Shown: piece after piece, positions 44,890-53,828 of the stretch
Layout: the number at the start of each line of letters is the position of its first letter
Numbering within the stretch: the first letter of the stretch is position 1
NCBI RefSeq assembly: GCF_023149135.1
Contig: NZ_JAIWJX010000002.1
Span: 3,472,001-3,536,000, forward strand
Source: Fictibacillus marinisediminis
GTDB lineage: Bacteria; Bacillota; Bacilli; Bacillales; Fictibacillaceae
Direction of reading: 5' to 3'
DNA length: 64,000 nt
Translations under genes and position numbers: made by a program
Notes under the pieces: generated by a model
Database searches by the model: none
What the model was told of the DNA's origin: nothing
Seen by the model: only the letters and a program-made list of their open reading frames with translations

Positions 44890-45398
44890 ATGTGGATTGA
44901 AACGTTAAAATCATTCGGTTCTATTGCTTTAGGGGTACGAAAACTCAGGTAAAAACGTGGTGATGACAGGATACGAAGAACAAACTCAAAAGTTCAATGT
45001 CAAATTGGCGTTAAAAGAAACTTGGGACCTCATGAAAAGTGTATATCCATACTTGGTTATCGGGGCAGCCATTGGAGCCGTAATTCACGGACTGGTTCCA
45101 ACAGAATGGATTTCATCCGTTTTTGGAAGAGACCACTGGTGGCTGATTCCGATTGTCGCCATTATCGGAATCCCGCTTTACATTCGGTTGTCGAGCATGA
45201 TTCCCATCTCACAGATTCTGATAGCAAAAGGGATGGCGTTAGGACCTGTAATGGCCATGGTCATCAGTTCGGCTGGCGCCAGTTTGCCCGAAATCATTTT
45301 ATTAAAATCCATCTTTAAAAAGGGGCTGGTTTATACGTTTGTCTTTCTCTGTCTTTACCATGTCTACTATTTCGGGTTTTATATTCTACTTGATTTAA
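44890..45398 (+). pseudogene. ArsP-like permease (DUF318), internally deleted and frameshifted
   Basis: The first 15 or so codons (MWIETLKSFGSIAL) match the start of DUF318/ArsP permeases. The sequence then jumps out of frame to the second half (NVVMTGYEEQTQKF...), losing about 130-150 residues including the region where ArsP carries its Cys-based methylarsenite site. Near the 3' end a second slip is needed to read ...FTMSTISGFIFYLI and the natural stop at 45398. The remaining frame 44957-45517 runs through the terminator. ArsP would export the substrates handled by ArsI. Confidence 0.8.
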
Positions 45399-45411
45399 GG
45401 GATGATAAAAA

Positions 45412-45444
45412 GGAGGTCTCATCACTTGAGACCTCCCCCTTTTC
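45412..45444 (+). terminator. Terminator of the arsR2 cluster
   Basis: GGAGGTCTCA-TCACT-TGAGACCTCCCCCTTTTC, a perfect 10-bp stem 13 nt after the ancestral permease stop codon. Confidence 0.85.
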
Positions 45445-45718
45445 TGTCAACCTTTTTTATACATGTCCTGCTTCAGTATCGATTACGTTCATAGAAAATT
45501 ACTGTGATTTTTCATAATTCATTAAAATAATTCTCATATATAAGTACATATTTTTACAAATTATTTCAAAAATTATTAGAAAACATTATATTTTAAAGAA
45601 AGAACAAAGTATATTTCATAATTACTTGGAATTTTTATTTTGTTATATAGACTTTACCACTTATAACTTTGTATAAAAATTCATCAATCATATTTTCAAA
45701 AAGAACTACCACACAAGT

Positions 45719-46092
45719 CTATTCAAATACTACTCCAGACATTGAATAAAAAGGTAAATTTAATTTTTGGGAGGTACGTAGAAAATGTTCAATTATATCT
45801 AGTTTGGGGTCAATATAACTTAATGCTTCTAATATTATCGAGTTTCCCTCACCCATAACTTTAGATGCTTTTTTTAAGGAGGACTGTAATGAATCTCCTA
45901 ACATGAGAGATGACAAAGTTAATATACCTAAAATACCTGCTGCAATTGAATCAATAAACCATAGATGCCCTAAAACAATTTGTGACTGACTAGTAAGCTA
46001 GGACCAATCCCTAAGAAACCCATACTATTATTACGCACACTTGCACAACCACTATAACAGGCATTTAATATTAAATATCTTCTTTTAATCAT
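45719..46092 (-). pseudogene. CHAT-domain (caspase-like) protease remnant
   Basis: Read with one frameshift near 45985, the minus strand gives RRYLILNACYSGCASVRNNS, then GPSLLV, IVLGHLWFIDSIAAGIL and GDSLQSSLKKASKVM. This matches the C-terminal half of a CHAT domain: the catalytic Cys in NACYSG, the VIGtLW-D-A segment, and the G-SL--AL--A helix. The N-terminal half with the catalytic His is missing. The gap 45517-45718 holds only AT-rich sequence. Confidence 0.6.
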
Positions 46093-46160
46093 TGATGGGA
46101 AAACCAACACTCACCTAAAAAACCTTCATAGGTCAAATACTTTTTATTTGAACAATAAAA

Positions 46161-46192
46161 AGGAAGGCTACTGAAATTCAGCAGCCTTCCTT
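46161..46192. terminator. Bidirectional hairpin upstream of the CHAT remnant
   Basis: AGGAAGGCTACTGAA-ATTCAGCAGCCTTCCTTT, a stem of about 13 bp with A/T-runs on both sides. Confidence 0.75.
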
Positions 46193-46229
46193 TAAAAATG
46201 TTTCATTAATAATAGAACCTGTTTGAGAA

Positions 46230-46680
46230 GTATCAATGTATCAATCTTCTATAAAACAGGATTTGAATCGATTGACGAGGATATTGAGAATGCTGCTCGT
46301 GTGGATGGCGCAAATGAACTCAACTTATTTATGGTTGTCACTATTCCTCTAGACTTAAATCTATTATTTCGGGTGGAATCTTAAGTTTTGCAAGAGCATT
46401 AGGTGAATTTGGAGCTACTCTAATGTTTGCAGGGAAAATCCCAGGGAAAACACAAACAACCCCAACAGCTATCTATATAGCCATTGACTCAGGCGATATA
46501 CAAACAGCTTGGTTAATGGGTAGCTTGTATGATTGGTATTTCCTCTTTAATGTTATTGTGTGTACATTTTATGAAGTCTTAAGAAATAAACATTACATGC
46601 GTATTCTTTCATTAATGGGTACCCACAGAAAACGCCAATCTCTCAGTGATATAAATGAGAAATTGGGATTAAAATATTAA
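46230..46680 (+). pseudogene. Molybdate ABC permease (ModB) remnant
   Basis: FYKTGFESIDEDIENAARVDGAN and, after a frameshift near 46350, [40 protein letters not shown] are the EAA-loop and C-terminal core of ModB/CysW permeases. The first half is absent, and beyond about 46528 (…AWLMGSL) the family similarity is lost. No modA or modC is nearby. It is decayed. Confidence 0.85.
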
Positions 46681-46722
46681 ACTAGAAGCCGATACTCTGA
46701 ATGAAGAAATTGGTAGGCACCC

Positions 46723-47538
46723 CTAATTCAGCTGATCGAGAAAATTGTTTACTACCTGATAAAAACCGTTTAAATCATCAGAATGGACAGCGTGACCGCA
46801 TTTTTCGAAAACTGCAAGTTTTGTGTTCGGTCTTCGTGATTCCATACGTTCAGTTTGGTCTAAGTCAAGAATAAAACTTTTTCTGCCATGAACTAGCAAA
46901 ATAGGACAAGTAGAAGACAGCCAGTCTTCCCACCAAACCCCATTTGAGTTTTGTACGGAAACTTTCATTCCTTTTAAATCAGTACAAAACCCCCAACCTT
47001 TTTCATCCTCAAACACGCTTTCTGAAAAATAATCTATAGAATTAAGTCCTACACGTTCAAGTGATTCTCTCAGTTCTTTTAATGAAGCAGAACGGTTCGG
47101 GAGCTTCTCGGCAAAGGAGAAGTCAGCGTTAATTTCTGCACCGATATCCTCAACAATAACTGCTTTCACAAACTCCGGATATCGAGCCGCAAACTGATAA
47201 GCGTTTAGTCCACCTAATGAATGACCCAACATCGTTACAGGTTGTCCGCCAAGTTCTGTACGTATTAGGTTTAGAATATCGGTCACGTAGTTTTCTCGTG
47301 AGTAATCCTTCTTTGGAGGATGTTGACTCCAACCATGACCTCGTTGGTCTAAACAAATAACTCGCCAATCTTTGAATTTAGTTGCTAATTCAGAAAATGT
47401 TCTTGCATTACCCATATATCCATGTAACATAATAAGAATTTTCCGACTTTCTCCTCCAAAGTCAAGGTAAGAAAGCTTTATATTTCCTGATTGAAAATAT
47501 TTTCTAATAGCTTTGTCATTTTCCTGTGAATAAACCAT
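46723..47538 (-). CDS. Alpha/beta hydrolase
   Basis: A 271-residue alpha/beta hydrolase. The oxyanion segment is MLHGYMGNA, the nucleophile elbow GHSLGG holds the catalytic Ser (about residue 118), and the catalytic His is in CGHAVHSDD near the end. Sequence around VVLVHGRKS-type strand 7 supplies the acid. GGAGGAG precedes ATG. The substrate is not predictable. It is intact among decayed neighbours. Confidence 0.9.
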   Translation of the reverse strand: MVYSQENDKAIRKYFQSGNIKLSYLDFGGESRKILIMLHGYMGNARTFSELATKFKDWRVICLDQRGHGWSQHPPKKDYSRENYVTDILNLIRTELGGQPVTMLGHSLGGLNAYQFAARYPEFVKAVIVEDIGAEINADFSFAEKLPNRSASLKELRESLERVGLNSIDYFSESVFEDEKGWGFCTDLKGMKVSVQNSNGVWWEDWLSSTCPILLVHGRKSFILDLDQTERMESRRPNTKLAVFEKCGHAVHSDDLNGFYQVVNNFLDQLN

Positions 47539-47817
47539 ATTATCTCCTCCATAACAATGAACAATTTATAGATAATCGGAAGCTCCTAATTCAAGGGCAG
47601 GAATAACATAACGTTACTCCGTGAAACTGGTGGGTCATTATGTTTATGACATGAAGCATTTGCTTTCTGATCCATTCATCCTACTATTTGGCTTCTGCAT
47701 CCTCCACGGCAATTATAGGTTCTATATGTCTCAATTTACTATCAAGAATGATTGTAAAACAATGTGAACGTTTTTACAGATACGAATGAAGCAGCAGGCC
47801 ATATTATAAACAATATT

Positions 47818-48315
47818 TTATAAAGGAGCGTTTTTCCCCATCTCTATCCATTCTTCTCTTGATGGACCATAGACTCCTGGAACCTTTAGACCTGCCTGAT
47901 CTATGAGGACCGTTGCTTGACCACGATGATGGATAATATGCCGAATAAGTAAATTCAATATTGTTCCATTCGTCGTCTCTCTTCCAAAAGCATCTTGAAT
48001 TTGTTTTAATGTTTCATCAGACCATTGCTTTTCAGCTGTTTCTACTACATTACTGCTTACCTCTTGAAAAATTTTAGCAATTTTTTCAGCAGAAAGAATA
48101 CCTTCACCATCCTTAATTACCTCAATTTCAAATCCAAAATTCGTAAGATATTCAGGAATATTGCTTACAAAATGCCATATAATCCTTCCCAAAGTGCGCC
48201 CTTCTGGCGAAATACGTTGTTGAAGGGATTCATCAGTTAAGACGTCCAAAACCTTTTGGGTAAGAAAAGCTTCTCGATTCCAATCTTTAATGAATTCGCC
48301 TATCGTAACATACAC
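47818..48315 (-). CDS. DinB-family protein
   Basis: A 165-residue four-helix DinB/YfiT-like protein. The metal-site histidines appear in GRIIWHFVSNIPEY and the NLLIRHIIHHRGQATVLI helix, which carries the HxxxH core of the family. GTG at 48315 has TTGGAGG at good spacing; an in-frame TTG five codons earlier overlaps that site and is unlikely. Many relatives are bacillithiol-dependent transferases, but this one is unassigned. Nothing is seen in the 280 bp to its left. Confidence 0.88.
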   Translation of the reverse strand: MYVTIGEFIKDWNREAFLTQKVLDVLTDESLQQRISPEGRTLGRIIWHFVSNIPEYLTNFGFEIEVIKDGEGILSAEKIAKIFQEVSSNVVETAEKQWSDETLKQIQDAFGRETTNGTILNLLIRHIIHHRGQATVLIDQAGLKVPGVYGPSREEWIEMGKNAPL

Positions 48316-48478
48316 ATTAAGTTCCTCCAAATAGATTAATTCGATACAATTGTATTATATTTACAGAACAAAACTAAATCACTGGATCATAGCGCCCTCA
48401 AAAACAGGTTTCAAAACCCAAAATGGCTCGGTCGGCTTTTGCCGCAACGACTACCGGGTGTAGGTGATTCTTCCCGTT

Positions 48479-49735
48479 TTATTTACTCCTTAACGAGTTT
48501 TGCGTTTCAAGTTCTTGTTGTATTCCACCGTATATACATGCCAATGCAGCCGAGATCGCCATAAAAATGGAACTTGACGTTACGCCGAATTGCAAACCGA
48601 ACCGATCGACAATCCATCCTCCAAACAAAGGGCCGATTATTTGCCCAGTAGCAAAAAAAGCAGTTGTAATACTGAGACATGTTGCGTATATGTCATTAGG
48701 TACTTTACGACGAAGCAATGCAGTCGTCATAAGTGGTGGCGTTATAAACGAAACTAGCCCAATAAGCGCTCCACCTAATGAAGTAAGAATTATACTATTT
48801 GTAATTACTCCAAGCACACCTATTGCCCCTAGTGTTAACCCAGTTGCAAGGGTATACCCGCTCGGCCATCTGTCAATTGCTCTGCCGCCAAGCCAACCGT
48901 TGAATAAACCGGCAAATCCGATCCCACACCAAATCAGCCCGGCATAAAGCGATGGGATTCCTTGATTCACGAGAAAAGGAATCAAATAGGTGAAATAAAT
49001 AATGTATCCCCATCCAAAGAAAAAATAAGATCCGATTAAAAACAATAATTTTTTAGGGCTAAATAAGAGTTTATACACATTCACATGTTCCTTGTTTCGT
49101 GTGTTGGATTCGATTTTACGAACTGTCGTTTCAATTTTATCCCTTCGAATTACCGCTTCAAAACCTATCGACGAACAGATACCAAAAATTCCCATAGCCG
49201 CCCAAGCATACCGCCACCCAGTCATGTGCGAAGGATCTATCGTATACGGTGCCAGCAAACCAGTTATCATGATTCCGGCAGATCCGCCTAACCATATAAA
49301 TCCCGAAGCCATTCCGCGTTGATTTGGTTGAACGGAGTCCATGGCAATAGACAATACCAACACGGTGGCGAAAGCCGATAACAAACCAATCACGAAGCGC
49401 CATAGACCGAGTTGGATGAAACTATGGCTAAACACCGATCCAATCATGGCAATTCCCAAAAACGTGCACGAGACTCTATTAATGGTGTGTTTTCTGGATG
49501 GAAAGCGGCCGATTAAGAGAGGCAAACACAATGTCCCGGCCAAATAGCCGATGAAATTCAAGGTGCCCAACATACCAAGTTCACCGTAACTCCCTCCCAT
49601 TTCCCTTTGAATCCCGGGTAAGAACAATCCATAGGATAGCCGCGAAAAACCAAGTATTACGGCAAACAAAAGGGATGCCCATATGGTGATCCAACTGAAC
49701 GCAGATTTATAAGAATCGTGTACAACTCCCCCCAT
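48479..49735 (-). CDS. MFS transporter, YbfB/YjiJ type
   Basis: A 418-residue major facilitator with twelve helices. The N-terminal GFSRLSYGLFLPGIQREMG, the LAGTLCLPLLIGRFPSRK loop and GRAIDRWPSGYTLA match the YbfB/YjiJ group. The substrate is unknown. It diverges from a LysR gene at 49.85 kb across about 115 bp, so that regulator probably controls it. GGGAGAGG precedes ATG. Confidence 0.9.
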   Translation of the reverse strand: MGGVVHDSYKSAFSWITIWASLLFAVILGFSRLSYGLFLPGIQREMGGSYGELGMLGTLNFIGYLAGTLCLPLLIGRFPSRKHTINRVSCTFLGIAMIGSVFSHSFIQLGLWRFVIGLLSAFATVLVLSIAMDSVQPNQRGMASGFIWLGGSAGIMITGLLAPYTIDPSHMTGWRYAWAAMGIFGICSSIGFEAVIRRDKIETTVRKIESNTRNKEHVNVYKLLFSPKKLLFLIGSYFFFGWGYIIYFTYLIPFLVNQGIPSLYAGLIWCGIGFAGLFNGWLGGRAIDRWPSGYTLATGLTLGAIGVLGVITNSIILTSLGGALIGLVSFITPPLMTTALLRRKVPNDIYATCLSITTAFFATGQIIGPLFGGWIVDRFGLQFGVTSSSIFMAISAALACIYGGIQQELETQNSLRSK

Positions 49736-49852
49736 GCTCTTGACCTCTCCCTAAAATTATTCTTGACATCATTAGTGTAAGTTACCTTATAATTTTTGTA
49801 AAATTGAATTATCTGAAGATTTTATTCATATTTCTTAAAGTAGGTGATGAAA

Positions 49853-50740
49853 TTGGATCTAAGAGCGTTAAAAACATTTGAATCCATTGTTCGTCTCGGC
49901 ACTTTTCAGAAAGCTGCCGAAGAGCTCAGGTATGCACCATCTACGGTGACCCTTCAAATCCAGCGACTTGAGGCTGATCTTGGAGTATCCTTGTTCGTGC
50001 GCGAAGGCAAGCGCGTGATTCTAACCGAAGCAGGCCGATGGCTTTCACATGAGGCTTCTGCTTTACTCAAATCGATTGTATCCTTACGACAAACCGTGTC
50101 GGAAATTGGAGTCGGGGATGCTGGCATAATCCGAATGGCAGCTATTGAACCGGTAGCAAGTCAAAGGGTAGCGTCTATAGTAGCAGACTTTTGTAAGTTT
50201 CGGCCACAAGTGCAGTTAACCATGGAAGTGAGTGGGAGCAGATCTCTCGCGGAAAGGGTTCGTTCTGGAATATTAGATTTTGGCATATGCGTCTCACCAC
50301 CGGCAAACTTCAAGCTGGCGTTTGAGCCACTTTTCGAGGAAAAGTTGGGAGTACTGCTCAAAGCAGACCACTCATTGGCCAAGCAGAGCAGTATAGCAAC
50401 TCCGGACCTCGCCGGACAAACTATACTTTTAAAAGAGCAAACCTGCATATACCGGGAGTTATCGGAGAGGATCATATTTCAAAAGGGGCAAAATCCTTTT
50501 TCAGGTATTGAAGTGGGGAGTTTTCATGTAATTAGGCAGATGGTTTTATCCGGTCTTGGTATCGGAATTGTTCCTGTGTATAGCGGTTTGGAATTGCAAA
50601 GTTCCCTGGTCATCAAACCCTTCGCTGATATTGATCCAACCGTAGTAATAGGGACGGTTTATAAAGATAAAAACAGCATGGGTAAAGCGTCTTTAATGTT
50701 AATGAATGCAATACAAGACGTTTGTAAAAATTCAAATTAA
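49853..50740 (+). CDS. LysR-type regulator
   Basis: A 295-residue LysR protein: helix-turn-helix LGTFQKAAEELRYAPSTVTLQIQRLEADLG, then an effector domain (IIRMAAIEPVASQRVASIV onward). The best start is TTG at 49853, eight bases after GTAGG; ATG 49847 and GTG 49844 lie too close to the ribosome site. It is divergent from the MFS gene and likely regulates it. Confidence 0.92.
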   Translation: MDLRALKTFESIVRLGTFQKAAEELRYAPSTVTLQIQRLEADLGVSLFVREGKRVILTEAGRWLSHEASALLKSIVSLRQTVSEIGVGDAGIIRMAAIEPVASQRVASIVADFCKFRPQVQLTMEVSGSRSLAERVRSGILDFGICVSPPANFKLAFEPLFEEKLGVLLKADHSLAKQSSIATPDLAGQTILLKEQTCIYRELSERIIFQKGQNPFSGIEVGSFHVIRQMVLSGLGIGIVPVYSGLELQSSLVIKPFADIDPTVVIGTVYKDKNSMGKASLMLMNAIQDVCKNSN

Positions 50741-50809
50741 TATTTGCCTGTTATACTATCGTTTCCCCCTGATCTTGGTATGTTTTTTTACAGATTCCGA
50801 ACGGGAAAG

Positions 50810-50893
50810 CCCACTCCATCAGGTGGGGGATGAAAGTGAGGTTGGATACGGAGTAGTTTTTTAACCGCAAGGTTTAAACTACTTTAGGTATCC
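50810..50893. mobile_element. IS200/IS605-type terminal hairpins
   Basis: Two structured segments precede tnpA. CCCAC-N8-GTGGG (50810-50827) sits in an AAGCCCACTCC...GGTGGGGGATG context like IS605 right ends and their omega-RNA scaffold. A long imperfect palindrome runs from GGATAC (50844) to GTATCC (50893) with inner arms AGTAGTTT/AAACTACT. Subterminal hairpins of this type are the strand recognised by the Y1 transposase. Confidence 0.6.
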
Positions 50894-50955
50894 AAAACAT
50901 AAACCCACTATTCTTATTTGTTTCAATTTATTAAACTAACTGATACAAAAAAGGT

Positions 50956-51354
50956 ATGAATGAATACAGACGAACAAATACAACCGTATCATTAATTAAC
51001 TATCATTTTGTTTTTTGCCCTCGGTATAGAAGGAAAATATTCCTTCGTGCCGATGTAGAGGAACGCTTTAAACAATGGGTACAAGAAATATGTGAGGAAT
51101 TGGAGATTGTTATTGTCGCTTGAGAGTGTGACAAAGACCATACCCATATGTTTCTGAATGCACTCCCAACACTGAGTCCTGCTGATATGATGGCAAAAAT
51201 TAAAGGAGTGACTTCTAAAAAGTTGAGAGAGGAATTTTCTCATCTCGGGCATTTGCCAAGCTTTTGGACACGTTCCTACTTTGTATCGACCGCAGGAAAT
51301 GTATCAAGCGAAACGATAAAACGATATGTGGAACAACAAAAAACAAGGGGGTGA
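50956..51354 (+). pseudogene. tnpA: IS200-family Y1 transposase tnpA with one internal stop
   Basis: Reads MNEYRRTNTTVSLINYHFVF and CPRYRRKIF, then an in-frame TGA at 51121-51123, then ECDKDHTHMFLNALPTLSP (the metal-binding HxH motif) to a stop at 51354. Apart from the single nonsense codon the 132-codon frame is complete. The catalytic Tyr region lies in SYFVSTAGNVSSETIKRYVEQQ. It directly precedes a tnpB fragment. Confidence 0.9.
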
Positions 51355-51360
51355 ACCGTA

Positions 51361-51599
51361 TGTCGCAAACCATCACTGTAAAAGTCAAACTGCTACCTAC
51401 AAAAGAACAAGCATCTATCTTAACCTCTATGGAAAAAGAATATATCACTACAATGAACGCATTGATTTCTGAAATGGTTGCGGAAAAGAAAACAACTAAA
51501 AAGACGCAAAAGATGTTCCTGCAAACTTGCCAAGTGCCGTCAAAAACCAAGCGATTAAAGACGCAAAAAGTGTATTTTCTACAAAGGTGAAGAACGTAT
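51361..51599 (+). pseudogene. tnpB: tnpB (IS605 accessory nuclease) N-terminal fragment
   Basis: MSQTITVKVKLLPTKEQASI is the usual TnpB start. After a one-base slip near 51510 the other frame continues DVPANLPSAVKNQAIKDAKS, typical TnpB. It ends at about 51599, where lysE-type sequence begins, so the RuvC nuclease portion is gone. Confidence 0.85.
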
Positions 51600-51714
51600 A
51601 TTCCATTGCCTTTTTTGTCCCAGAATTATGCGCGGTAGATAATATGACGATATTAGTAGGTCCTGGTGTAAACGTAACAATAATACAGTAAAAGACAAAA
51701 GATGTAATATTCAT
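51598..51714 (-). pseudogene. LysE-family exporter, N-terminal fragment
   Basis: MNITSFVFYCIIVTFTPGPT followed by NIVILSTAHNSGTKKAMEYT is the start of a LysE/RhtB-type exporter, with AAAGGAG before the ATG. Similarity ends at the tnpB junction near 51599. The rest of the gene is absent, so the IS remnant or a deletion linked to it has truncated it. Confidence 0.75.
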
Positions 51715-51925
51715 GAGGTAAACTCCTTTCAAGATATCCTCATATAATCGTACATCCTAAATTTAAAGTCATATTGTACGTTATGGTGGGACCGAAAACG
51801 TCCTTGGTCGCAATGGCGGTTTCAGTGTATTTAGATGAATTATTTGAAAGCGGAACTTTGTCAAAAACATATGACTGTTTTTCATGCTAAAAAAGGCGAT
51901 ATGCAGAGCAGCCTGTTCATTAAGT

Positions 51926-51958
51926 AAAAACCCCACCTTTAAATAAAGTGGGGTTTTT
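51926..51958. terminator. Bidirectional terminator
   Basis: AAAAACCCCACCTTT-AAATAA-AGTGGGGTTTTT, strong on both strands. The 180 bp to its left holds no recognised gene. Confidence 0.85.
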
Positions 51959-51963
51959 ATTGT

Positions 51964-52169
51964 TTATTCAACTAAAGCACCTTTTAATTGAATAACTGTT
52001 TTTATTGAGAAAAGCTTTGCATCAATTTGTTCCTTTACATTATAAGTTAATGCAATTAAATCATATTTTGTCATGAATACAGCTTCCTCCCTTGATGAAG
52101 GAAAATACGCAGTTTTTAGACCAGTAGGCGCTATCCCTCTTGAATTGGTCCAATTTGATTAATATTCAT
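51964..52169 (-). pseudogene. Small unknown gene, apparently frameshifted (about 68 residues)
   Basis: From ATG 52169 (GGGGGAG upstream) the frame gives MNINQIGPIQEG then a stop. One base out of frame it continues GIAPTGLKTAYFPSSREEAV and MTKYDLIALTYNVKEQIDAK to TAA at 51964. Alternatively the 36-residue frame starting at 52074, with GGGAGG upstream, is the real product. I do not recognise the family. Confidence 0.4.
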
Positions 52170-52303
52170 AATTATCTCCCCCAAGTATTGGTAACATCCG
52201 TGTACGTTTTTCCGTCCGAACTATAACACAATTTACAGAAAAATATTACCAATATTTTAAATGAATTTATTCCACAATCTGGCCCGTTTGTTAAATAAAA
52301 AAA

Positions 52304-52326
52304 GAGCTTACCATTTCGGCAAGCTC
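52304..52326 (-). terminator. minJ terminator
   Basis: GAGCTTGCC-GAAAT-GGTAAGCTCTTTTTTT on the minus strand, about 85 nt after minJ. The gap between holds no gene. Confidence 0.8.
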
Positions 52327-52409
52327 ACTTGAAAAGTCCTTTCAAATTAATTATGAAATATATTCTAACAAATATTGAAAGAATTCTAAGAAATTATGAA
52401 AAATCACAA

Positions 52410-53606
52410 TTACGAAACTTCCACACTCTTCTTTTCTGTCACTTCATGCACGAACAGCAAGCCGAGTTCATGGTGTTCATTCTCATAGAGCGAACGCTGG
52501 GAAAAACGGATCTCTCCTTTATGATCCAGAACTTCAAGTTTACAAAAGGCTGCATTAATCTGCAATGCACGGTAGAATTCACGCTCATTATTCAAGGCGA
52601 CTCCATTCACCTTCATGATGACTTCCCCTACCTGGATTCCCATCTTGGCAGCCGGGGTGCCAGGCACCACACCGAGGACCACGAGTCCTTCATTCCGGCG
52701 TGTGAAGAATGGCTTGCCGCTCCCATCACGCTGGCTGTTAATGACGGTAATGAGCTCACGGCCGAGCGTTCCGCCAATGATAGCGATAACCGCAAGCAGC
52801 GGCAAGCCAGTAAAGAAACCAACCAGCGCAATCGCCACAATAAGTGCGCCGAGAGCCAGTACTTGTTTTCCGGTCGCTTTAATCGCCTCCTGTGGAAGCG
52901 AATGAGAATTCAGCTGACGGAAACCTACCGCAAACGGGACAAGGAGAATGGAGTATCCTACAGCCTGCAGTCCGAAGATCGGCCAATCTCCCTGTTCAGG
53001 AATGGCACCGATCGGGATGAGGAAAAATTGCGGGACAAGCCAGAACCTTGTTGCCTCATGCGCACCCACGTATTGACCTCTCTTGCCTTTCAACAGACGG
53101 GGAGACGTTCGGCTTGACCCTTTCCAGATGATCAGAATCCCTTCCTGAATGAGGAGGAGTGCCATTAGAATACCGAGAGCATCCAGCGGTGTGTTGCGGA
53201 TATCCCTCAGCCATGTATCCAGCAGATCAACATTTGTCGAGATATGCGGGAGAACAAGTGCAACTATTGATGCGAGTCCGATCGCATAAGCCGGGTTTAA
53301 AAACCTTGTTCTCAGTGTTAAGCCAAGCAACGCGTACATTGCGCCGATCAAGGCCACCATTCCCATCGGAACGACGACACCGGCGCCGAGCAGAACAACT
53401 GAAAAAATAATACCAATAACAAGACCAGGAAAAAATGATTGAATCAAATTATCAATCACAGGGTGGACCTTAACTTTAAATTCTTTTCGTTCCCGTTTTA
53501 CTCGCTTAAAACCAATAACAAAAGCAACAATCACAAACACGTATGAAAGTGGATGTAAAAAAAGAGCCGCTATGGCCTCAAGCAGTTCCTTTACATAGAT
53601 ATCCAT
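52410..53606 (-). CDS. minJ: Cell-division topological determinant MinJ
   Basis: A 398-residue membrane protein, close in length to B. subtilis MinJ (YvjD). It has about six to eight helices and a C-terminal PDZ domain (residues about 300-385: EGLVVLGVVPGTPAAKMGIQ, GEVIMKVNGVALNNEREFY). MinJ links DivIVA to MinD at poles and septa. ATG 53606 is used; the GTG one codon earlier is equally near the AAGGAGAGG site. It lies downstream of ctpB, the Bacillus arrangement, separated here by a 21-bp-period array. Confidence 0.92.
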   Translation of the reverse strand: MDIYVKELLEAIAALFLHPLSYVFVIVAFVIGFKRVKRERKEFKVKVHPVIDNLIQSFFPGLVIGIIFSVVLLGAGVVVPMGMVALIGAMYALLGLTLRTRFLNPAYAIGLASIVALVLPHISTNVDLLDTWLRDIRNTPLDALGILMALLLIQEGILIIWKGSSRTSPRLLKGKRGQYVGAHEATRFWLVPQFFLIPIGAIPEQGDWPIFGLQAVGYSILLVPFAVGFRQLNSHSLPQEAIKATGKQVLALGALIVAIALVGFFTGLPLLAVIAIIGGTLGRELITVINSQRDGSGKPFFTRRNEGLVVLGVVPGTPAAKMGIQVGEVIMKVNGVALNNEREFYRALQINAAFCKLEVLDHKGEIRFSQRSLYENEHHELGLLFVHEVTEKKSVEVS

Positions 53607-53828
53607 CACGCAAACCTCTCCTTAATGCTTCTTTTCTCAACGTTCGTAATCTATTCAAGATGTGCTTCCGGCTTCTGCCTGGAATGTAAATTTACACAAA
53701 CATTATGTAGTTAATATTTTTAAGTATAACCCGAAAAGTGCAAGGAGTGTGAGAAAAATGTATAGCTTTTCATAAAGAAAGGCGCTTACAAATGGTTTGT
53801 CAGAAGATGAGCAGACGTTCGTTTGGGT

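Noticed and set aside
51121..51123. TGA in tnpA as selenocysteine
   Set aside because: No SECIS-like element and no expectation of selenocysteine in Y1 transposases; it is a nonsense mutation in a decaying element.
51783..51890. 35-codon plus-strand frame beginning MVGPKTSLVA
   Set aside because: No ribosome site, no recognised family, and flanked by pseudogenes.
52329..53117. 262-codon plus-strand frame opposite minJ
   Set aside because: It lies antisense to a clear minJ and has no recognisable protein features.
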